NCBI GenBank assembly: GCA_024516035.1
Contig: CM044961.1
Span: forward strand, 15,923,756 to 15,987,755
Origin: Bactericera cockerelli
Lineage: Eukaryota > Arthropoda > Insecta > Hemiptera > Triozidae
Length of the DNA: 64,000 nt
Direction: 5' to 3'
The position numbers and the translations under genes were made by a program. Of this stretch, positions 31,095-41,482 are shown one piece after another (position 1 is the first letter of the stretch; every line of letters begins with the position of its first letter). The notes under the pieces were generated by a model. That model was not told the origin of the DNA and ran no database searches. It was given only the letters and a program-made list of their open reading frames with translations.

Positions 31095-31658
31095 TCAGCA
31101 ACTCTTACTGTGATCGCTCGAGCACAAATCATCAGAATGGTCGGATGAAAAACTTTTCTGATCATTTACTGCAAACCTCTGTATGCAGTAGCAGTCCAGC
31201 AAAGACAGGGGTCTGAGGAAGCAAGTGTAGATCAAGCAGGACCCGTTGTTGGCTAGGTCACTCATGCACCACAGGAGAAACACGCATTTGATTGGCCAAT
31301 ACAGGGGGCACACGGCTTCTATTATCCAATCAGCGAAGTGGTCCAGTAAGGAGACAGCGGCGTATATCAGCCAATAGGTGAGCCACTTGGCGTTTTCTTC
31401 GAAATTCGGACACAAGAGCACTCTGAGAGTTTTTCGAGCGGGGACCAAAAACCCAACCAAGTTGCAGAGCAGCGCAGCTCTCACTCCCAGCATGAGGTAG
31501 AGGACGAGGAGGAAGCAAATAATTAAGAAGAAGTGCACTTTGCTTACGCCACACTTGCGCTCGAGGGCGCACAGGTAGGGGTGCCAGCACTTGGTTTCGT
31601 CGTCCAGGATAGACTCGATGGAGTCAGTCAGCGTATGGCTCATCGATGTCAAACCCAT
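31095..31658 (-). CDS. REEP/DP1/HVA22-family ER membrane protein, single-exon gene
   Basis: REEP5/DP1/Yop1/HVA22 proteins insert as hydrophobic hairpins into tubular endoplasmic reticulum and shape it. The 187-residue frame is intact from ATG (31658, favourable A at -3 and G at +4) to TGA. Residues 41-58 (VHFFLIICFLLVLYLMLG) form the first hydrophobic hairpin, leading into AALLCNLVGFLVPA. Residues 91-133 (KWLTYWLIYAAVSLLDHFAD, WIIEAVCPLYWPIKCVFLLW, CMS) hold the family signature WLTYWxxY and the second hairpin, ending near NGSCLIYTCFLRPL. The N-terminal 30 and C-terminal 30 residues are variable; the tail is Ser/Asp-rich. There is no intron, although animal REEP genes are usually spliced, suggesting a retrogene. 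It lies antisense inside the phosphatase interval. No TATA box or clear poly(A) remnant was identified. The exact REEP subtype is not resolved. Confidence 0.88.
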   Translation of the reverse strand: MGLTSMSHTLTDSIESILDDETKCWHPYLCALERKCGVSKVHFFLIICFLLVLYLMLGVRAALLCNLVGFLVPARKTLRVLLCPNFEENAKWLTYWLIYAAVSLLDHFADWIIEAVCPLYWPIKCVFLLWCMSDLANNGSCLIYTCFLRPLSLLDCYCIQRFAVNDQKSFSSDHSDDLCSSDHSKSC

Positions 31659-32640
31659 TGTGGAAGTCGGGATAGTACTTTGTGATTGTGAAGATTAGCT
31701 TGGTACACTTGTAAGTTTGAGAGTGGAGCTTCAAATTTGGTTTCAATGACACATCCACTGATTTCGGTGTTATTATTAAATTTTCTTGTGACTAATTTTG
31801 TTATGAATCCACCATAATCTGTGCAAACTCCTGCATTCGAGTCTTTTGTCCTATGAAACGATAATTTGTGAAAAGAAATTCTATTTTTGCATCACTAATA
31901 AAATTTAGCTATGTTTTGAGAAAAATAGAAGTTTCTTATTTTTTGTTGGCTAGTTTTGCTTGTAAAAATAAATCAATATTTTTAAAAAAATATCAATATA
32001 TCTAAATGTAGGTACTTATATATTATAATTATTCATTTATTTTTTATAAGTAGGTACGTTGTTTCATTATAATGTCGTAATGTTCGGTATTATATTTCCT
32101 AGGAGCTTAGACAATGCAGCGAGTACAATCTGGCGGACATTTAGTTCTTTCACCGGTGTGGACAATCACTTGTATCTGTGTTAATTTAATCTTAGCTTGG
32201 TACCTAAAAATCTCAAATTTTGCATGGTGAAAGGGTTTTATGGCCAATTTCACACTTGTGTTGCTTAGATTGACGATCCTTTGCATTTTACAGCAAATCT
32301 AGTATAGGTATAATCATAATTATGGTAACGTGGTAAACTTGGCCACAAAGAAGATAGCACCACTTTTACATGCGAAACTTGTTGGTTTTTGGATTAAAAC
32401 GTCGGAATTTGACCCAAACAACGGAGTAAGTATACCTACATTGTAACATTAGCATCTTCAAATAATATAATTTCAAGTAAGCACCATCAGTAAATATCCT
32501 GCTGCTCACTTCCTAGACCACAAAATTACTTAGGTACCATTTTTCTTCCCCCTGATTCTGTCTCATTGCGGTGGATATCGTCTGTTTTTTAGCCGTACCT
32601 CATCTCCATAATAAGCAAGTTTGTATTCAAATGCGGACGA
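31659..32640. other. Upstream flank of the REEP-like gene, no features defined
   Basis: This would hold the promoter of the - strand gene. I see no convincing TATA box or upstream exon. AT content rises sharply beyond about 31760. Confidence 0.35.
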
Positions 32641-32661
32641 AAAGTTGAAACGCTCGTAATC

Positions 32662-33310
32662 TCCATCTATAACAGGCTACAGGATGGTGCTAGGTCAAGG
32701 TAAGATATTATGTTGGGCTTATGAAACGGACTGTCCACCACTTGTTCCCTAAATTGACTGGTTGTAGATCCCAACCTGCTACTAATCACGTAACGTTGTA
32801 GTCCACTACTACTAATATCTCAACCCACTGCTACCTCTAACGGTTGTATGAATTCCCCAACCTGACTACTAATCACCCGTCAGTGTAGATCCCCAACGTA
32901 CTATCCCGTTACGTTGTAGATCCCAACTGCTACTAATCCCCTGTCTAACGTTGTAGATCCCAACTTGACTAAATCACCCTGTCTAACGTGTAGAATTGCT
33001 AATCCCCTAACTTTGATCCACTAACTATCCCCTGTCTAACGGTTGTAGATGCCCAACTTGACTACTAATCACCCTGTCTAACGGTTGTAGATCCCCACCT
33101 GCTACTAAAATCTAGTTCTACATCAACTGAAAATCACCCTGGTTACCTAAATCTGTTAGTTGTGTAGAAAAATCCTGCACAAAACCTGACTACTAATCAC
33201 CCTGTCTAGATCTAATTGATCTATCACGTACGTTGTAGATCCCTACCTAATCATCCTGCTAACTGTAGTAATCTCACACCCTGTCTAACGAGGCCATATG
33301 AACTAGGCAC
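32662..33310. repeat. Highly degenerate minisatellite (unit about 43 bp)
   Basis: After a motif shared with 28984-29020, the consensus CTAACGGTTGTAGATCCCCA followed by ACCTGACTACTAATCACCCTGT recurs about a dozen times between 32750 and 33300. The copies differ mainly by small deletions and dropped bases, not substitutions. The array dissolves at both ends. No coding capacity. Confidence 0.8.
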
Positions 33311-33499
33311 CCTGAATAATCTGAATATCTTTCGTAGATTACAATAAAAGTTCTACCCTTTAAAAGCTTTTTGTGACACAGCATTGCACAAAAACAATAT
33401 TCGGAGATGATTTGGACTCTAATTATGTGTGTCCTTGACCTTATGAATATCACCTTATTTATACTGCACGATTAGGAATATTAAGTCCCATTACTCACA

Positions 33500-33658
33500 T
33501 TATACCATCAGTAAGCCCAAGACATATTATTATGTGGTAAAAATCCCAAATGGGTGTATAACTTGTCATGTCCCGGCTGGGTTTCGAACCCGTGACCTCT
33601 GGAATTTGTGGATTCACAGAATGCCGCCTTTACCACTGAGCTACCAAGACAGAGCTAA
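33500..33658 (-). mobile_element. tRNA-derived SINE (family T4), - copy
   Basis: On the - strand: GTCTTGGTAGCTCAGTGGTA (box A region), then box B CACGGGTTCGAAACCCAGCC, then GACATGACAAGTTATACACC, ACCACATAATAATATGTCTT and GGGCTTAC. The tail text ACATGACAAGTTAT and ATAATATGTCTTGGGCTT also follows the head at 53930-54090. The head is a good tRNA mimic but the acceptor stem does not close. Confidence 0.7.
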
Positions 33659-34395
33659 ATCATGTCTGATAAATTTTATCTGAAATTTATTAATCTAATG
33701 ATGATAATACCTACCTATATATTATTATGTAATAAAATTACTATCTATACCTATGACCTCAGAAGCAATATTATTATCTTAAGGGTATTGTCACAGCATG
33801 GTTTTTCTATTATCTCTATATTTACCTTTCAAGAACAAAAACAACACTGTTAGGACGTACAGGAATAGGAATATAAAAACAAAATTGACCTAGAAGTAAA
33901 TGCGAAACTTACCACGTGTGTTAAAGTTGTTTTGTAAAAATAAATATTGACACAGTTCTTCTTGTATGAAAACGTGCCGTTTAAAATCCCGTTCTTCTTT
34001 TATCATACGTTAAAAGTCATACGTCTAACGAAATTCAAATATTTGACTTTCCTGCAACATTCTCTCAAGTTTCAAAGCAACAAATTCAAAACTTATGCAA
34101 TCGAAACAGAAGTAGTAAAATCCAGCAGACGAACATTTTTTTCATTTTTATTTCGTAAGAAGTTAAATTTTTTTCCCAAAAAGCAGAAAGAGAGACGAAA
34201 ATTTATTTTATCTAAACAGTAAAAACGAAACCCATAAAACGTGATATAAAATGCTCCTCTCCTTTTCGTTTTGATACTTTTGTTAAGTACTTTTATTTGA
34301 GCCCTTTGTTGCCATATTCTGAAAAACCGTTCTCGAAATATGGGCACGTTTGCTACATTATCAATATCCGCTATGATAGATTTGGCTCGGGATTT
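33659..34395. other. Intronic non-coding interval
   Basis: AT-rich, no features recognised. The text around 34300-34400 may belong to the Helitron-like copy that ends at 34566. Confidence 0.4.
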
Positions 34396-34566
34396 TGAAA
34401 TTTACAGTGATGATGGTTGTGTGTGTGTGTGTGTGATGTGTGTGTATGTGTGTGTGTGTGTGTGTGTGTATGGGTGTGTGTGTGGATGTGGATGTGTGTG
34501 GGTGTGGTGTGTGATGTATGGGTGGTGTGTGTGTGATGGCTTGGCGAAGCGGGTGCAGCCCGCTAG
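34396..34566 (+). mobile_element. Helitron-like 3' end with (GT)n microsatellite
   Basis: A (GT)n-rich stretch (34416-34540) leads into TTGGCGAAGCGGGTGCAGCC, CGCTAG then T, the same terminal hairpin plus CTAG as at 193-219. In both copies a simple repeat lies before the hairpin. The left boundary is undefined. Confidence 0.5.
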
Positions 34567-34814
34567 TATAATATATTATCAACATGTCAGGAACAGAAAA
34601 ACTGACAATCACATTTATTTTGGTCAAATTCTTTTCTTTTTGTTCATCCATTTCTCACTTTCAAGTTTCTGAAATTTCATCACCGTCACTTTCAACTGCT
34701 TTGGCTTCATCTCTCTTCCTTAGTTTTATCCTTATTTGGCCCCTCCCCTCTTAGTTCTCTCTCTCTCTTTCTCCATCTTTCAATATCTTCTTCTTTCACT
34801 TTACCTTTTTCCAA

Positions 34815-35045
34815 ACTTACTTGGGGTCGGCATCGGTCAACCTCTTCCAAATGGCTGAGCTTATTTGGTTCCAAAACTCTTACTTCCACATTTTACGGCT
34901 GAATGCCCTTCCTAACGCAAACCCTGTTCAGGTTGCTAACGATTATTATATCACCCTCTCTGACCTCTCTTATTCTTTCTTCTTTTGCCGTTTCCTAAAC
35001 CTACTTGGGGTCGGCCTTGTTCAACCTCTGCCTCATGGTTCATCA
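34815..35045 (-). repeat. Two partial copies of the 10305-family repeat
   Basis: CTTGGGGTCGGCATCGGTCA, CTTCCACATTTTACGGCTGA and ATGCCCTTCCTAACGCAAAC, then at 34998-35045 again CTTGGGGTCGGCCTTGTTCA and ACCTCTGCCTCATGG. They are the reverse of the module at 10305 and 38503. Confidence 0.6.
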
Positions 35046-35870
35046 CTCTCTCTTTCTTAAACTTTTTTAGTTCAGGCGTTTTTAATTGATTTCTTATCTT
35101 CAAATAGGAAGAAGGAATATTTCCGGTGTGTCTTTAATAAGAAATCAAGAAGAAAGAGAGAGATAGGAGAGAGAGACAGGAGAGAGAGATAGAGAGATAG
35201 GAGAGAGAGAGAGAGACAGAGAGAACGCCATTCAACAGAAATGGTTTCATCAAAAGCACCCTTTTTTTGACATTTATATCTGTCTTGAGATGTTCAAAGG
35301 ATCTTTGTCTGGGGATGTTCAAAGGATTTTGTTTACTCAAATGCTTGGGGAGACTTTCCTGTTTAGAGTAAATGAAGAACAGCGTGCAGAAATTCGGAGA
35401 AAGATTTAATAAGACAGTCTACACAAAGTGAGAGCTACCAGCGTTAATCTCCTCATTACAACAACTATTATAATTATAAAGAGCTATAACTACTAATACT
35501 ATTCCTACTAAAAAACTGATAATAATCATTTAGGTACTACTCTTTTATTACTTCCGTAAAGGGTTGGATGGAAGAGATTCTAATGGTTTACTTTATCTAG
35601 TAGGGTCTAAAAAGAACTCACTACTTGTGATCCCTAATTTTTATTATTTGCCTCATTTTCACTTGCATTTGAGAAGAAATGCTGTAATTTTCTTTTATTT
35701 ATTTTAGTGTTTACTTCTGTTTTTCTGTTCCCTTAATTACCCTCAGACTTACGTCTGAAGTTTGCTTTTATTTAAACTTTAGTTCCTTTTCACGAATTTA
35801 TCTATGTACCTTGTACCTACCTCCATTAAATTTATTTCAAGTTTATTCTTTTTTATCTCATCTTCTAATG
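35046..35870. other. Intronic non-coding interval
   Basis: Holds a GAGAGA tract (35150-35225) and a duplicated 25-base stretch around GATGTTCAAAGGATCTTTG (35290-35330). No gene. Confidence 0.5.
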
Positions 35871-35872
35871 TC

Positions 35873-35888
35873 TTTCTCTCTCTCTCGC

Positions 35889-35937
<49 letters not shown>

Positions 35938-35938
35938 G
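35873..35938. repeat. (CT)n microsatellite
   Basis: About 22 CT units with an early interruption. Confidence 0.95.
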
Positions 35939-36540
35939 TCATCACTCCATCAGATTAAATGCTAAGGAAACTGTAAATCAGTGAATTCTAGAGGGTCCAA
36001 AAGTGACCAAAATGTATATCTGAAGCCCACTGGATCTTGGTGGTGAAATATAAGGTAATTTAGGTATGAATAAATTTTTATTGAAGTTTTTAGTCTACAG
36101 TTCACAGAACCACTAGTAATACTTATTATAGCGTCTTTTTCAGAACTCAATAAATTTCAAAAGGTGTTTCATTATTATCACTTTCCTGAACTACGAGTAA
36201 GCTCAATCATAATAAATGTATTCTCAATAAGAGCTTTATTGCTAATTCCAATTCTTCCTGTGTACGCTTTCATTCGTATGTTGCTCCAACTATTTTATCT
36301 CATACTTCCTCTCTTTCCCTCTCGTTGTATCACCTCCTTTTGCACTTGATTCTCGCATTCTCTTCCTCTCTTTTTTCCTCCCCCAACAGCTATCTCTGTT
36401 TAATTATTCAAACCTAGATTTGCCGAATGCATTTGACATTTTCATATTAATAATTTCCAAGTTAACTCTCATACTGTATTGTATGTATTTAAATTACAGG
36501 GTCTCGAAAAATAAATTCAAAAATAGGGTGAATCCTCCTT

Positions 36541-37180
36541 ATTGTCTATTTTTACTTTCCTTATCCTATAATAAGGAAAGTATTGTATTCGTCGAAAATT
36601 TGACCTACCCAGTTTTTCACATTTCTGGACGAATCATAGCCTCAGGATACCAAAAAAGTTGTTTTCAGCCATTGGTCCGTGCGTCTGTCTGTGTGTCTGT
36701 GTGTAAACAGGATATCTCGAGAACGGTAATAGCTAGAGACTTGAAATTTGGTATACAAATTAATTTTATACACCAGACAAACCACAAAACTTTTGGTCGA
36801 AATCGGCAGCATTTTGCGGCCGCAGGGCCGCAAATATTAGCCGCAAGCGCCGAATCTTTAAATTGGTTAAAGATAAAAAAAAAGTTAGAGAACATTATAT
36901 TCTTAGATTAAAAAATTAATAGGGGTCTTCTCTGATCATTTTTTTGATATCTTGAACTTTTTGGACCTCGGCCTCAATTTACCGGTATTTTGGGGGGGAC
37001 CCGCTTGGACTAACTTTTTTATTATTCACCCTAGATGGGGGTTGCGACATATCAAATCCAATGATTTTGAAGTGCTGATTACGAATTTGGCATTGATTTT
37101 TAGCTATCTGCTACCGTTGAGTCACCAGTGGCGAAATTCGACTTCTTTTTTTGGGATAAGGAAAGTCGTGTGATGTTTAC
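36541..37180 (+). repeat. Dispersed repeat family R, + copy
   Basis: Starts with the hairpin ACTTTCCTTATCCTATAATAAGGAAAGT, continues TATTGTATTCGTCGAAAATT, GCGTCTGTCTGTGTGTCTGT, ACAGGATATCTCGAGAACGG and AGACTTGAAATTTGGTATAC, and ends near GGGATAAGGAAAGTCGTGTG, which repeats the terminal motif. The related - copy is 19880-20262. An overlapping 163-codon frame (36420-36911) is a by-product of the repeat and shows no protein family. Confidence 0.6.
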
Positions 37181-38500
37181 ACCAGATTTTTTATAAGAAT
37201 AATTTACAAATAATTAGGTATATTCTTCTACCCATGTAAGTTATGATATCTATCTATTTACTTTAATTTTATTACTAATTTAACTCGATCAAATTGTAGA
37301 AGCTCTCTTTTTAAGTCAGTTGAACTAAAATATTATTATTTATGGAAAAAGTCCTCTTTTTAAGAAATTTTAAAATGCTCAAAAAGTTTCATCTGGACAA
37401 TTTTTTTTTAATATCAATGATACTTGTGGAGCATTCCCATTATTTTTGATCCTTTTCCTTTGTCACAGGATAACTTAATGTGTGACCTTTATTTTACTCC
37501 CTGTATCTCTGGGTGTGAATAATAAGTGCTGAACTTCATTTAAACCTCTCTCGTGATACTATGCTCTTTCAGAACTTTTTTAATTTGTGTCTGATTCTTG
37601 AGAAGCATAGAAAGCATATTTTTTCTCAGAGATAGCTGAGAGATTTCTAGTATGGAGATAGTCTGCTGTTGGAATTCCAATTGTTGTCAAATACCGAAGT
37701 AGTAATTTTATTTATTTTGATTGACAAATGGTCTTGACATATAATTTTGAATGACCCGTTAGAAAAGAAGTATAAAAGAATCGATTAAAAATTATTGTTT
37801 ACTGTCGAAATAAGTGTTGAGATTGATAATCAGTGTCACCTGTTGTTAAGTAAAAAACACTTCTCATGTTTTACTTTAGACGAACAGAGGATACTATGGT
37901 ATGAATAAAATATCATGATATATGAAAATAATAAGAGGAATAATTTTTATGAAACAGGATCAAATGCAATGGAAAACATAAGGAAACCACACTGATTTCC
38001 AAACTGGACAGCATTATGAAGAGAAAATTAAAACAGCAGAAGAAGAATTCAAACAAAAAGACAGCAGAAGGAACAGAAAGGAATTAAGAAGTGTGAAGAA
38101 AATATAAAGACAACAACTTTGGGAAGTAAATGAACGAAGTAGTACATAAATAAGTATATGAAGACAGCTATCAGAGAAGTAGAGAGAACACTCAAGTCCC
38201 ACACTCGTGTGATAAATAAATCCAAGAGTTTTCACACACAAGATTTCCCCACAGCTCTTTATTGTATGTTTATGGAGCCATTATCTCCCTTATTAATTTT
38301 TATCTTTAGTTTTATGTTAAATATTCCTCCAGGGAGTTACAGCAGAGGCGTGTTGGGGGTATTCCAGCTTAATGTTTAGTAGTTACTGTCATCTTCAGAT
38401 GTGAACTCCTAATGGGGACTGAATTCAAGGCTTCGCTTTCTATTTCTACAATTACTTTATTTAAGTTAGGTATATGATCTCTAGGGAACGTTAAACAGAT
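37181..38500. other. Intronic non-coding interval
   Basis: No gene or defined element seen. Confidence 0.4.
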
Positions 38501-38502
38501 AC

Positions 38503-38650
38503 AGTATTAGCCTCGTCAGGCCAAAAGACAATAAGAAAAAGCACTGGCGCCCTTAACAGAGTAGGAGTTAGGAAGGACATACAACCTTAAAATGTGGAAG
38601 TGTGGAAGTAGGAGTGCCAGAATCAAACAACCTCCGCCATGAGGAAGAAA
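38503..38650 (+). repeat. Copy of the 10305-family repeat
   Basis: GCCTCGTCAGGCCAAAAGAC, AGGAAGGACATACAACCTTA, AAATGTGGAAGT, TAGGAGTGCCAGAATCAAAC and CTCCGCCATGAGGAAG follow the same order as 10305-10410. Confidence 0.6.
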
Positions 38651-40633
38651 TTGACTAATACCGATTCGACTCTAAGTATGTTTTGGAAAAGGCAAAGTGA
38701 AAGAAGAAGATAGTAGGTACGACTTAAAAATATTCAGGTAAAAATTAGTTCATTTTAAGGTGATTTTTAATTTGAAAAAAAATTATTCCTGAAAAAAAGT
38801 TATTTACGGCAGTCATTTTTTAATATTTTCTTGAAAATTTCTACGTTCTGCTTTTGTACCTATTTGTATTTATATTTTCTCCCTCCCTTTATTTTTTTCG
38901 CTGCTTCTTTCCCCGAACTCTGTCTGTCAATATTTTCTTATTACAAATTTTGTAAAGAACAAAATAAAGAAATACCTCTCCTCATTCATCACGTCTTCAA
39001 AGCTGATCAATTTTATGACAAATTCGAAGCAGATAATATACCTGCATCTAAATACCTGTTACCTAACTCAGTTATTTTGATGAAAACAAATTAAGAGAAA
39101 GAGAAAAGGAACGAAATTTCAAGTGAAATTTCGGAATTCATTTTATTGTAATAGAATAGATATTAAATTTTATAGATTTCCTTCATCTCTAAGGGTTTCG
39201 AAAATAATTTCAACATTGTCAATCCCAATAGTGCTAGTTAAAATATCTAATTATTCATACCTCGGTCAATGATTACCCGATTGATATTTTGTATTTCTGC
39301 AATGGAAAACATAATTAATTTCAAATAAAGAAAACATGTAAGTAATTATGAACTTACTAATAAATTTTAGCAAGTATATTTCTTTGGTCTGAAGATAATC
39401 TTCCTCATCACATTGATAACATTTTTTTATAATCCTAATGATTTTACTCTTCCTGTATAATAGTGAGTACCTACTATTCCTAAAATTCATCACGTTCAAC
39501 ACCCTCTCCGGATCTTATGAGTCCACAATCGACAAGCGTAATCGTAAGCAAGCAGTTCCAAGCATCAGGAATCAATTTCGAGTTTAAGTGTGACATCAAT
39601 TTTGCTGGTTTTTTTTTCACAGATAGGTACTCGTACGATAACTTCTTTATACGTCTTTACGGTGGTTTCAAAAAATCATACAAAAAAAAGGTTCCTCTCA
39701 AAAATAAAGAAACACATTTCAGAATTTTAAACGGTTCTCGAGTTTTTAGGCGTGGCAAGTATGTATTTAAAAAAACACCCAGTTTATGTATATCAAAGAA
39801 ATATTAGAAATTTATCGGAAGTAAATAAATCAGACAATATTATAGGTAAAATAAAAAATACATCAATCAAAGTAAGACTGCCATAGAGTATTTGTAATCG
39901 AGGTAGGTGAAAAGTATCTGCAGACGAGGAAAAACGTTTTTTCTGGATACCGGCAATTCATAATTCATGTGTCCGGAGGATTATGTGCCATTTGTTTGTT
40001 ATTGGGACGAAAGCTCTTTTTTCCTTTTCCTGTAAGTTGTTCAGAAAAAGAAAAGAGAAAAAATTAAAAGCTGCTTTTGAAACTCTTCAGTACCCAAAAG
40101 TTTCCTTCAATAATACGTATACGTACAATGAAAAATCATTAGTTTGATTTCTTTCGGGGAATTTTTTAATGAGAAAATAAATTTAATGTTTCTTAATCTT
40201 GTATTGAAGACTTTAAAGTTAGATCTTTGTACTTGCAACTGTACTACAGCTACTGCCTACTCCAATACTTTTCCTCGATATTTACTTATTTTATATTTTG
40301 AAATACAACTGTTATCCCTCAAATTTTTAAGTGGGCTTTATCCACATGTATACATGTGACTTCAACTTTCTTCTACCTACATAATATGTATTTAATATTT
40401 TGAAATACAAATTAATTGTATACTTCAACTTTTTAAGTCGGCTTTAAAATAACAAGGTATTTCTTCAAATGAATTGCTACTAGAAGTATTGCGCATAAAT
40501 GTCTCATTTTCAAGTACTTTAAGCATTTCTCAAGAACATCGATGTTACAAATATAAAATATATTATTTAAGTATTTATAAATAATACATAAAAAATTCAA
40601 AAATGAAATACGGGCATTCTTCATAAGAAAGGG

Positions 40634-40635
<2 letters not shown>
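38651..40635. other. Intronic non-coding interval
   Basis: AT-rich. Short frames at 38831, 39517 and 40144 have no recognisable domain. No structured RNA seen. Confidence 0.4.

Positions 40636-40636
<1 letters not shown>

Positions 40637-40694
<58 letters not shown>
40637..40694. repeat. (TC)n microsatellite
   Basis: About 28 TC units with a single CC interruption. Confidence 0.95.
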
Positions 40695-41234
40695 TGATCC
40701 TCTGAGCCTTTTGCTCTAAAGATCGAATATAATACTTCGAAGTACTTGACCATCCAATTTGAAGTATCTACCAATTGGGCTTTCTGGGTAACTGAAGGGG
40801 TTCATCAAGTTTTTGCTATTTTTCTGCTTTCTGCATACTTTTCTTTGTGCAGATTTTTTGTCTTCTATTTTCAAAGCCAGGATGTAAAATATACAATGTA
40901 TAGCGATTTTTGCCAGTATCCGTAATAATTTGAGAATAATGTACTTATTATGTGTAGGTGCAGGGATTTTTTAAAGAAAAAATATAAACATTACCATTAG
41001 ATCTTAATGAAAGATTATTTATTTTTCAGTAGACTTCAGCCTTAGATAACAATGAAGTCTGTCATTTTTTATCAGGTGGTTGGCCCTGGAAATTAGGAAA
41101 GGATTTTTTTTTATTATTTTAAGGCCGTATTTCAAAAAGCAGAAAAAAACAGTTGACGTGAAGGAAATCCGGTCTTAAGACGACTGTTAACATGAAGTAC
41201 TATTAGCTATAAAAAGATATATTATTATTATTAT

Positions 41235-41482
41235 TATGTTTTAGGGGTTAAACGACCCTTTCAACTGCTAAGGTCATATCGAGAGAGAGTTTTTGCCCTC
41301 CTTTTGCTAGAAACTTACCAACCAGCTCGGCACATTAAGCTCAAACAGCATGGCTTGGGCCGAGAATTGTCGGCAAAAATCAAGGAGCTTCTTGGTTACC
41401 CATCCAAGACCTGATCTCGCTGAAACTTCAGTGATAGAACAAGAACTGCTCTAGGTATTAAGAGTGCCTTCGACTCTGGCTA
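41235..41482 (-). mobile_element. 5S-derived SINE, diverged copy
   Basis: TTTTAGGGGTTAAACGACCC (tail), CTTTTGCTAGAAACTTACCA and GTTACCCATCCAAGACCTGA, then CTTCAGTGATAGAACAAGAA and TGCCTTCGACTCTGGCTAA (head) follow the 16752 copy in order. The middle of the 5S head is partly deleted. Confidence 0.75.

Noticed and set aside
34340..34672. 110-codon frame rich in Cys/Val on the + strand and a Thr/His-rich frame on the - strand
   Set aside because: Direct translation of a (GT)n microsatellite in both directions.
36420..36911. 163-codon frame on the + strand
   Set aside because: Most of it is translation of repeat family R, shared in text with 19880-20262. No domain and no support for expression.
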